Assembly: GCA_036850595.1 (NCBI GenBank)
Contig: CM072159.1
Span: 32,136,371 to 32,200,370 of the forward strand
Reading direction: 5' to 3'
From: Rhyacichthys aspro
Taxonomy: Eukaryota; Chordata; Actinopteri; Gobiiformes; Rhyacichthyidae
DNA length: 64,000 nt
Below, in pieces: positions 24,801 to 36,800 of the stretch (position 1 is its first letter; every line of letters begins with the position of its first letter). The position numbers were made by a program, and so were the translations under genes. The notes beneath the pieces were generated by a model. The model saw nothing but the letters and a program-made list of their open reading frames with translations. It had not been told where the DNA came from and ran no database searches.

Positions 24801-27800
24801 ACAACTCTGATATGTAGTATTAATTATTGTACTATCAATGTTTAATGTACATAGAATATGCACATGGACTTCCATCTCCGCACTGATTTCTTATGTTCTT
24901 TTTCTTTTCACGAAGGCTGTAACATCAAAAGTAATATGTTTGATAAACCAACGCCTTGTATAAATAGAACTCTTTTAATCACACAGTACATATGGTTTTT
25001 TCTTTGTTGTGTTTGACTTTTCAAGGTAGATGCTGTTCCAAAGAGAGAAGCCAGTATTCAGCGCCGGATGGAGCTTCAGAAAGAGGTGGATGTGCTCAAA
25101 GTCGGCTTTGAAAAACAGGTTTGACTCTGTACAAAGACAATAGATTCTGTCACTCCTCATTTCATTGTTTCACGTTGTCTATATTCCACGAGCTAAAACG
25201 TATAAACTCTACATTCTTAGTTTGTTATTCCTAAGGTATTTTTCTCTTTTCCGCAGCAATTAGCCAGTGAGGAGCAGAGCCAGAAGAGGCAGCAGTACGT
25301 GGCAATAGAAGAGCTGCTGCAGGAATCAAACAGCCTGCGAGAAGAGCTCCACAACCTCAGATGTCTGACCCAGATTAAAGCAGAGGAGAGGGGCCAGAAG
25401 CACAGAGAGCTGCTGAGAGCCGAGGTGCACCACAAAAACAATACACACTCTGCCCAGCGTGTTGTGTGCTTTGTGCATTTGGTTATTTGTAACATGAATA
25501 TGCCAAAAGACAAACACATTTTAGGCCGTGGAGAAGATACGAATATATCATCAGGTTTTCTCTGGGGTTTTGTGTAGTGTCTAAACTACTTTAAATTAAA
25601 TGAGAAAGTTGAAAACACATCCTAAGCTTGAAATGATGTGGCAGTGGTTAATTCTGCCAGAAAGGAAAAAAGGTATTATTTGACTATATTTTGTCATTAT
25701 ACAAAGCATTTACATAAATATATTGACTATGACTAACATAATTTAGCTATTTCTACTTCATCTTGATTTGTGATAATCATACTAACCTCATATATACACA
25801 ATTTTAATGAATTTAAAGCAGCACTGTGAAACATTTATCCCAAAAATATATATTGTCGCATTTTCGTTGGTGAGATTAGTGAGTGAGGCTCTGCTACAAG
25901 ACGCATAATAAAGAAAATAGACCAATATATTTGTATTTGTACAAAATACACTAAAATGACCTTCTGTCTCAGACGATATGTTTTTTTTTCTTGTTGTTGT
26001 CTCTACTTCTTCAATCACGTAATGTTTAACGAGGAGGAGATAATTGCTAAACGCTAAGCTAACGCTAAACTCTAAACTTCAGTTTGGTCAAATGGATTAG
26101 TATTTTGGAGGAAACATTGGTCTGGTTTTATTTTTTAATAAAAGAGAAGCAGGAGAGGTCCTAGGCTGATTTTGGACAAACATGGCTGCCGCTGACAGTG
26201 AAGTTACACACAGAGAGAACTGCGCCTCCTGCTGGATAAATGTTTCACAGGGTTGCTTTAACGCTCTGTCCACAGCACATGAGACATCACATCGAGCAGG
26301 AGCTGAAAGAAAAAGAGCTCATCATCATGGACCACCACAAACTCAACGCTGTGCTACAACGCAGGTGCCTGGCTCCGTTTGTATTGATTTTAAAACATGC
26401 TCACTGATCTGATTATTGTTCAGGTTTGATGATCAATTCCCTTGTTATTGTCTTGGTGCCTGTCAGATATGTGGGGATCACAATTAATTCAGGCATCTGC
26501 ACATGTTGTCTGGGCAGGAAACCTTGTCTTGTTAATTGGTCATACTTCAGTGTTCAGACGGAGACTAATGTGTCTGGCACCACCCAGAGAATCAGTGGCT
26601 GACTCTGATGAGAATATAGTTGGTAATAACAAACACAACATGTGGCAGTGAATGAAGGTGCATATGATGTTGTGTTCTAAGCAGGGCCGGAGCTGTTCAT
26701 CCTGGGGCCCTAAGTGGGATAGTTTATGGGGGCCCTGCCTCACCACGGATTTATAGAAACAGGTGCATCAGAACAACTTTTGTTCACTGGCAGTAGCAGA
26801 TTACATCACAACAAAAGTACATTTCCTTTAATACCTAACATCTATAGATCTATACTTTTGTATCCAAAGTAAAATAATTACATCAAATATTACGCTGGAT
26901 ATTTTGTTTTTTTAAAAAGCAAAAGGCACATTGTAGATATTATTAACTAAGGGAAGCAAAAACAAATCTTTGTTTGTAGACATAGACAGCAATGACTCCA
27001 GTGGGTCCTGTCTGTGTCCCACTAACTCTGCTCTGAGGCTGCTACTCCAGACTCTCACAAACAGGCCACTACTTAACTATTCATTTAGTGGAGCTGTTAG
27101 ATTCATATCGAGCTAGAAAAGCACCTCTAGTGAAAGGGATGGACAGAATTCCTTCAGTTTCCTCTGTGAGCTGGCCTTGGTCTCTCTCGAAGCCCCCGGA
27201 GAACGAACACAGAACACAGACGGAGAACACTCTCACAGACGCTCCTTCTCTGTGAATTCATAAGGATTAACATGCTGCACTGATAAATAAAAAACCCACC
27301 TCCATTATGCATTATCAAGTTTTCTTGCTTCTAGTAATTAATAGTGTCTCCAGTAAAGTTATGGGTCAGTCAATTCAGAGCTTTTAGGCCGGCCCTGGTC
27401 CTAAGGTCGTTCTTTTTCCCCTTTATTAATAATCTAGTCTACTTATTGCTTTCTAATGAAGTACTAAATAATGCATCCACTATGTCTTCTGGTTTTATAT
27501 TTAGACTAGCAAGGTAAGTCCAGAGGTGCACCACATGTACTTCATAATGACTTGTACATGTGTGTTTTTCCCACTCAGAATATCACAGTACAGTAAACTG
27601 TGTGATATGATCATGGAAGAGAGGAATAAGTACATCAACCTGAAGCGGGTCACTTCACAAACACTCACAGAGTTGAAGGAGCAGTTTAAAGTCCTGGAAA
27701 ATGAAACTGAGATCCAACGTACAATTGTCATCAACAAGGACAGGTGTGTAGTCAGAAACTGTTTTGTTCATTTTTACCAGGAACCGTGGTCCGTGTTGTT

Positions 27801-30800
27801 CTAAATATGTGATTCATTTCTGTCTTTGCTTTTCAGATCCGTCACAAAAGCTCGGATGAAGATCTCCCACAGCAGCAAAACCAGAGATAAGCTCCGCAAC
27901 GACATCTCCAAGGTCCACATGAAAAACACATCGTAATCGTTTGTAAATCTGGACCTCCCACCTCAAGGAGAATGATTTATGTGAATTATGAGATCATGCT
28001 GTTTTCCAAACTGAAAAACCACCTAAAGGGAGGACTTGCAATGAGTTTTATTTAGTATATTTATTTTCTAAGAAGGCAAGGGTCAACGTAGCAACACATA
28101 AATATGCAGGTGATTTCACACTGACTATTACTAAAGATGGAGCGCACCACTTTCGTTAAAGTAAGGGACAGGGATGGTGTTCCACCTGCCTAATATTGTG
28201 TTGGTCCAAAACAGCCCTTACCCGTCGATGCTTGGACTCCTTAAGACCCTGAAGGTGTGATGTGGGATCTGGCACCAAGATGTTAGTTAGTGGTTGAACA
28301 GGGGTATGGGTTGTCGTTGACAGGTTTAGTGGTTTGAAGGTAGTGGTAGAACAGGTTGATCGATTTGAACAGGTTTTAGATGGATTTGAACAGGTTTAGA
28401 TGTATTAGAACAGGTTTTAGATGGATTTGAACAGGTTTTAGATGGATTTGAACAGGTTTTAGATGGATTTGAAGATGTACCTGTAAGTTCCAGTGGGGCC
28501 TCCATGGATCAGACTTGTTTGTCTCCAACACCTCAAACTCAGACCAGGACACCTTCTTCTATTGCTCTGGTCCAGTTCTGATGCACAGAGGTCAGAGGTC
28601 ACCCTGACTGGACTGGTCCAATTCTGATGCACAGAGGTCAGAGGTCACTGGTCCCAAACACAACAAACTGATGCACTGTGTATTCTGACTCCTTTCTATC
28701 AGAACCAGCTTTAACTTCTTCAGTTTAATCAACAGTATCTGGTCTGTTGGATCGGACCACACCTGCATCAGTGACCCCTGACCTCTGACCCTGTCCCGGT
28801 TCACCTCTGTTCCTTCCTTGTTCCACTCTTGATAGATACTGACCACTGCAGACCAGTATCACTCCATAAGAGTCAGGTTTTGGAGATGTTCTGACCCAGT
28901 CCTTGTCAAACTCAGTTAAATCCTTACGCTGCTTATTTTTCCTTTCAACTTTGAGACAAAATGTGTTTCATATGATCTTTAGTTTTTCTCTCTTGGGTCT
29001 GATAACCTGTGCATAACTCACAACATTGTTAACCTTTTGATTTGACCTCTTTCAGGTTGTCTGGAAGCTCCAACAAATCAATCAGGAGTTTGACGACAAC
29101 AAACTGGAGTTGGTGAAACTTACACAAATGAACAGCCTCCAGGAGAAAGCACTTCTGGATCTAAACAAGAGTCATGAAGTGGCCGTAGAGCGACGTAATT
29201 CACTGTATGTCAAACTGGAGTCTCTAATTATGAGGTAGTAAATCATTTTTTACTAAATGTGGCTCATGTGTGTTATGAATATCCCCCTCAGAGGCATTCA
29301 GCTGCTGGAACATGACGAGGTGCTGTTGGGCTACTACGAAAAGGTTAACGTCCAGGAGGCAGACATTAATAAAAGCAACATGGCGCTGGAGACACTGGAG
29401 AAAGAGATGACGGACTTACAGCTGGAAATTGTGGAGGAGAAGAGGCTGATGGAGCTGAGGCTGAAGGAGGTGCCTCTCAGGAAACAGTTGGAGGAGGAGA
29501 TTACGATGCTGCAGATTCAGGTAAACATTCACATCACACGTCCCACGAACACCAGCCTCCACGCTCAGAAAAGACTGTCCAAACTTTCTGCCTGCACTGT
29601 AATTACTTGTAAAGTTGTGGGCGTAACGACGTGTCTGAGCTTTAGGTAATGATTTTCTTTAACTTGAATCAGTGTGAGGCATGTTGGGAGGAAATCCTTC
29701 ATTAAAAACTTTTCTGTTACAGCGTCTAAACAGTGACACAGCACTTCTTTTTTGTACCTTTTCTGTCGCATCTCTTGTCCCTGTTTCTATGAATATATTA
29801 GTCTTAGATAATGTATAATAGCATGTATTTATGGATACATCTTAAGGAAGGATCACTCAATGTACCTGTTGCTGCTTGTCAGGATTTCCATCAGTCGTTC
29901 AGAATAACAAGAGGATGTGTTGCAGACTGATTTATATCCTATAGCTTCCCTGCAGTTCAGCCCGAGTAGCTTCGCTGACTGTTTACACAATGCAAACCCA
30001 AGTGTCTCAGGCTACAGAGTGGCTCTTCCAGCTCCCAATCCCGTTTAGAAGTGTTTAGAGCCATCAGTTAGGACCTCCTGCTGATCAGATTTGTTGTTAT
30101 ACATCTGTGCACAAGTTTGGACAAAGTTTCTGAATTTTCTGGCAGATTGTGTGTGTGTTTTGTATGCATGACAGCTAGCGAGTTTATCCAATACTGCTGC
30201 AGGCTATTGTCCAACTGTGAGCGTCCCTGTAGTTTTCTGCAATCATTTTAGACATTTATGTGATTTATTATTTGAATTCACTGCATAGATCTCTTAGGGA
30301 CGGTACAATGATATGTTGTGCACATAGGACTCGACTTCATGTCGCTTCATGCGTTTTCACAGGCACTTCATTCATTTTCTTATTTATTTCGAAGCTTGTT
30401 TTGGATTAAACCCTGGGACAGCATAGGTTTCCAAAAACAATGCACAGACACAAGCTGAACATAAGCTTTTACCAGATTAATCCTCCATATGCCAAATGTC
30501 TTTATGCTCAGGAGCAGTGCCAGTGTAAAGGTTTATGCTCATTTGTTTAGTTCGACTGTATTTTTACTGACAGACTGTATGTAGGAATATCATTTTTTTG
30601 TACAACTCTCTGTTTTTTTTAGTAGTACAAAAGTTACCCTCGGGCTGGGACTTGCTCATCCAAAACAAGCTCATTTCTGTGAATGTATTTTTGCAGCCAA
30701 TTTTTAAGCCTCATTTTCCTTCATTTTCTTGAGGTGACTCTTTTTGAGCAGAAGCAAAAAACACAATGCTAGAACTAACTTCCAAAGAAAGACGATAAAA

Positions 30801-33800
30801 ATGTAAATCAATAGGGACAAACCCAAACTAACTCCCACTGCACAGTTTCGGACCCAGACGCACATCAATAAATAAAATATAAAACATAAACAGGCTGCTT
30901 TAAAGCATAAAGAGTGACAGATGCATAGAAAAGACAAGAGTGGAGACAGGCGCTGGGGAACACAGAGAGTTTGTCTGCCTCTGACGTCGTCCTGGGATTG
31001 GGTGTGAGGCAGTTCTGGATGAGAGCGACTGCTGTGACTTGTAGCTGGACCAGATTCGTCTCATCGAAGTCTTTGGATGAACACAGTGTTGGAAGTGACT
31101 CCTCCATGTGCTGCTCTGAAAAAATCCCCCTTTCCCTCCATCTGTTTGCTCCTGTTGTTGTCGTTCGCTACAGTGAGCACTCCCGGTTGTTCGTACGTGG
31201 ATTTTTAGTGCGTTTTATAAGTGAATTGTGCTTTTTTTATGCTTTAATGTCAGGATTTAGACAAAGATGTGCGTACAAACTGATCCCATTAAAACATATC
31301 ACATAGAACTACAACTTTTAATCAACACAATCTCTGCTATATATTTGTGTGAAATAAAGGATGAGCACCATAAATAGTTCATCCATGTGTCATTTTCCCG
31401 GTAATTATTTTGATAATAAAGATGTGCACTCTTTCATTAGACTCATGCCATTATATTGACAGTAAAAACGTTTTCATTGGAGTATAAGTGCCAAGAAGAG
31501 CCATTTATTAATTAATATATGTACAGTTTTTAATTAACTGTGTCACGCATTTCACCCACACATCTGATGTTGCCAATTAACCTTAATAAAGTTTTGCCAC
31601 GTTTGTAAAAAATAATAAGTTACTGCCTAAACCTTCTTCTTGATGAATACATATAGCTTCTTTTTTAACACTGGATAAAAATATATGACTCAATACATTA
31701 CATCAAGCCAAAGTTTAGAGCTTACTTTAAACCTCTAGTTCCAACGGGATTCACAGTTATCTCTCGTGAATCATTGTGTGAATGCACTGCACGTTCACTT
31801 TGCTTCTCTGTATAATAGCCACTTTCCCAGTTGCACTTAAAGTCTTTCATTCAGTGTTGATAAGTGGTGAAGACAACAGCCAACAGGAACGTCCCTGATT
31901 TTGAATGAGAGCAGACCCCTGTAGCCACCGTGTGACTGGACAAACATTCTCATCTGAATGATACAGTAAAGCCTGGATGATGCATTAAAGCTCCACTCCA
32001 TTTGACCAAACTGAAGTTTAGAGTTTAGCGTTAGCTTAGCTGTGACTTCAGCGTCAGGACGACAATTATCTCCTCCTCGTTAAACATTACGTGATTGAAT
32101 TGACAGTATTTATCTGTGTTTTACGTTGTCTCCCTTTTCTCTGTTGATGCTTTTCTTTTTTCAGCTGTTTCTCTGTTAAAAGACATATTCAGCTGAAAAT
32201 ACACTTTATCTGCAGCTACTAAACTTTTTAAAGGTTTTCTGTTCCTGAATAGAGGTTCTCATCTATTACAATCCCTTATAACAAACAGTAGATGGCTCAT
32301 AAAGGCTGAGTTTCACAAATTATTGATTTTACAATAAACTTTTTGGGTTTAAACCATTTTCCACAACTAACAGAAAAAAATAAAATCAGGTAGAGTGTGT
32401 TTAAGGTCTCAATTTTTCACAGATCTATTCTGTTCAATATGCCATTTGGAGTTTAAAAAGGTTTTGCTTAGTAAAAGAAAGTCACTTACTGCTTGAATTA
32501 ATTTGATAATGTAAAATGAAAAGTAATTCTGGTAGTCTCAGATGGAGGTGACCCGTGCACAGTTTCATAAAGTTACATAACAGTTTCACAAGCAGACGTT
32601 TTCTTTTTGTTTGATATTTTTCCGTCTGTAGCCTCCTTCACATTTTGTTACAGTAGAAGTAACCTCATCTATTTCGTGGATGTCTCTCTCCGTCTCCTTT
32701 TCCATTTTCACATTTTCTGCTCATGTCTCTTTTCATAGCTCTGACTCTTTGATTGACCCTACAGTAAATTCCTCTTTTCAGTCCTCCCTCTTTTCTGTGA
32801 CCCCTTTTTAGGAAACACTACTGACATCGTCGATTAGTGCATGAGTCCATCCATCCACCGTCCACTCTGTCGCTCTGTATTTCTCTCTTTCCTAACGGTG
32901 TAAATAGCAAATCATCTGCCAAATGACTTGTTTTTCCTCACGCTGCCATGTAACTCCCCTGGGCACGAAAAGTGAATCACATGGGTCTGTCCTATTGCGA
33001 GAGGCTTGCCAGCTCAATTCATCCTGCAAATTCATTTCTATGCGAATTCAATCTCAGTGCAACTGTCTTACTGTCAATTTATCATATATATTGTGTATTT
33101 GTATTCATCTGTGACCGGTTTATCTGTTCATTTCAGACAGGGCCCCCCCTCCCTTTGATGGGAATTTTTGACAAAGACAGATCGAGCCATCTGTGAGACT
33201 ATTGAAGTTCAATATACTCCGAGGCTTTCATTTGCTCAGAGGAATTTTAATTGCTCAGAAATAAACTGGGGTTGCTGTTGGATTCTGAATTTACTACTTG
33301 TTTATGAGTCGCTGTCACATCAGGCACCGTCGGCACGTGGACACGTGCACGAGAACACACAACTGAGGCGAGCACGGAGCTGTGAAGTTGGGATAATGTT
33401 ACTCAGCAGCCCTCTAATGAGTACTTCTGCCTCTGTTACGCCAACTGTTACTGCCAACACAATGACACCGCAGACAGACACACGTATATTTTTAGTCGTT
33501 ACACTTCACAGCTTTTGAGATTTATAACCGGGCGGAGCTGGTGACATTCGGCTCTGTCCCAGCGCTGGTGACTCATTGTTTGTCTGTCCATATCTTAAAT
33601 CTTTGTCTGGGCTGTTTGCTGTGGACTAACGACGGGGAAACTCGAAGTGAATCTCGTCCTGACAGCAAAGGTGTCAACTGTACATGAGGGAGGGACTTAA
33701 AGCTCCACTCCCTGATTTTCTTTTCTTGTCCCTGTCTCAGACTCCACTCTCCTCCAAAAGCAGCCTAGGGACCTCTCCTGCTTCTCTTTTATTAAAAAAT

Positions 33801-36800
33801 AAAACCAGAACAATTTTTCCTCCAAAATACTAATCCATTTGACCAAACTGAAGTTTAGAGTTTAGCGTTAGCTTAGCTGTGACTTCAGCGTCAGGACGAC
33901 AATTATCTCCTCCTCGTTAAACATTACGTGATTGAATTGACAGTATTTATCTGTGTTTTACGTTGCCTCCCTTTTCTCTGTTGATGCTTTTCTTTTTTCA
34001 GCTGTTTCTCTGTTAAAAGACATATTCAGCTGAAAATACAGCTATTCAACTTCCTGGAACGTCATGTGACAAGTGTCGACCAATGGGAGCGCTCCTTTTT
34101 GGAGCATGTGATTGTCCAAGGTTTTCTGTTCCTGAATAGAGGTTCTCATCTATTACAATCCCTTACAATAAACAGTAGATGGATCAGAAAGACTGTTTTT
34201 TCACAAATGATTGCTTTTACAATAAACTATTTCAGTTTAAACCATTTTCTAGAACAAAAAAACAAAGTCAGGTACAGTCTGTTTAACTTTCTGATTTAGT
34301 TACTCTCCTCTACTTTCCTGTTGTGGAACTCTATCTGTGTCATAGTCGTCATGTCAGACTTATTGCTGAACAAATCCGTGTTTCTTTTTGACATTATATT
34401 CATTCAGGGTTCATTCTGTTGACATGTCCTCACCACTGGACTCCCTCTTCTTCTGTGTCGGTCCACATTTTAAGAATATCTCAGTTCAAAAGAAGTAGAA
34501 TATTCCCCTTAGGCATCATTTTGGATGACTGGGACTTTATTACTATCATTTTTAAAGCCATTGAGCAAAACCTTTCTGACAAAGCTGGAGTAAAGTAGCA
34601 GCAGATCGGGTGCAGTCTGGTCAGAGCACAGAAATTGAAATAATGTTCACTTCTTTTCAGTAAATATTAGGGTTTTCTTGAGCCCAGTGGCAGTACTTAG
34701 TATCATCAGAGACTCTGGCCGTGCGAGTGCTCTACTTACTGCAGACTGAATTTATGTAGAGCAAAAGTGATAATAATGCTCTGGCGAAGTATTCTGAGGC
34801 TCAAGAACTGTCTGTACAAGGAATCTATTGTGTATGTAGATAAATAGTACAGTGTCTCTTTGTATATTTAAGGAAACTTGACGTGAAAACCTGTGCGTCT
34901 CCGTTTTAAATACTACCGCACAAAATAAAGTTACATAACATTAAATATATGGTGAAAGAATGTTGGCTTTTAACTTTTGATAAGCTCGCTGCAACCGCAA
35001 ATAGCAAGTGGCTGTCGACTTCATGATAAAACTAAGCATTAACAGTCTGACCGCTGTAATTATTCTTTCGCCTGAGGGCTTCAGAGGGAGGAAGACTTAC
35101 CTTTTTCTTCTATATTTGTTAAAAACCCAAAGTGAGGGCTTTAGTTGTCAGCTTCTTGAAGTCGTTTGAGTGATTTGCCCGAGGAGCTGAGAGTCAGGAA
35201 CAGTCAGTGCCATCCTTAAAACCTGGACTTACTGCAAAGTCTTTTATACTTCCTGAGCACCTTCACGGCAAAAAGTGACATGTTTTATGAAGCTGTGTGA
35301 TTAATCCTTGTTTGGAAGATTAGAAAAGCTGTAGTTCATCTTCTGTGCTGACATGCTCTGATAATTACCCCCGAGTAACCTTATTATGAAGATGACTTTA
35401 CTGTTAGTTTATTGACCTTTCTGCGTTACTGATCTGCTCCAGTATCTTTTATATGTTTTAATTGGGCTGCACTTTTTCACCTCCTTTTAAAAAATGGAAC
35501 ATAAATAAGGTCATAATTCCTCTTTGTTATGATGCTCTTCGTCTCATAAGCCATAAAGTCACCTAATAAGTGAAGCGGAATTATGTAAAGTGTATGCAAA
35601 TTGTATTCTCGGAGCATGCTGTCATGTGTACAATCCTTTACAGCATTCATGAGGCAAGAAAGAAGCCATTCTTCGTGACTGTCAGATGAAGTAAACAGAG
35701 ACGCAGGCAGGCAGAACAGAGAGTCTGACACAGAGACAGATGAATACAAAGAAAACGACAAACATCACCAGCGCACGGAGGAGGACGTCGACGAGAGCGT
35801 TCGAGCCGGGCCGCAAAAGAACGGCAAAAAGATTGATTGAAAAGCAGAAAAGGGGGAAGGACAGTGACAGAGACGCACAGCAACCCATCCATCACGGAGT
35901 GTTTAAGTGGCTCAGGATTGTCATGTGTGAGGAGCAGGAAGTAAAGGACAGTCGGCTCCATCGGTGTTGACCAGGTTCATTCATAACGAAGCTCTGGGAA
36001 TAGTTACAGAAGAAGGCTGGAAGGTCTTGGTCCTGAATAGTCTTGTCCTAGTACTGGTCCTGGTCTGGTCTTAGTCTGGACCTTATGACAGCTGATATAA
36101 ATATTTACTCAAATAAAGCTAATAACATAACCTAGTGTAACTTTTGGACGGTTTAAAATTGCTCTTTTCCTGGTCTTGGTCTGGTTCTGGTTCTGGTTCT
36201 GGTCTTTGTCCTAGTTCTGGTCTTTGTCCTGGTTCTGGTCTTGGTCTTGGTCTGGTTCTGTCGTGGTCTTGGTCTGGTTCTGATCCTGGTCTTGGTCTGG
36301 TTCTGTCCTGGTCTTGGTCTGGTTCTGATCCTGGTCTTGGTCTGGTTCTGGTCCTGGTCTTGGTCTGGTTCTGGTCTTTGTCCTGGTTCTGGTCTTGGTC
36401 TTGGTCTGGTTCTGTCCTGGTGAATGTCTCAGACCCACACAACAAAAGCCTGTGAGCTGTATGTGATCTGTCAAGACTCTTTTAATAAGAATGGGGATAT
36501 TGATTTAAATGTAAGTTGATAACTGGAATGAAGACACTGTTTCCTGCCGTTAGCACCGACTGAACACATTTAGTGAGAGTTCTGATGGAAATAACCCACA
36601 CAGAGTGCATCCACAGTCAGCCGCTGTGTGTGAGGACCTGCATGTTATTGATTATTGAAGTTAAACCAAAGGTCAGTTCAAGTTTGATTTAGTTTGGTTT
36701 TGATAAATGATCTTGAACTGGTCTTTTCTTGAGACTGGTCTGTGCACAACATTATAAAGTTTTGTGTCTGTTCTGGACAAAGATGACTGTGAAGCTTTAA

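Noticed and set aside
28592..28846. 84-codon open frame beginning VSIYQEWNKEG as a possible host gene
   Set aside because: It is a broken Tc1 transposase fragment inside a transposon remnant, not a domesticated gene; frameshifts surround it.
30704..31306. Open frames on both strands that could be a nested gene
   Set aside because: There are no recognisable motifs, no consistent splice sites and composition equals the surrounding intron.
36119..36474. Overlapping open frames with QDQNQTKTRT and GSGLGLGLVL repeats
   Set aside because: They are produced by a short tandem repeat with no stops on either strand, and there is no splice or start context.
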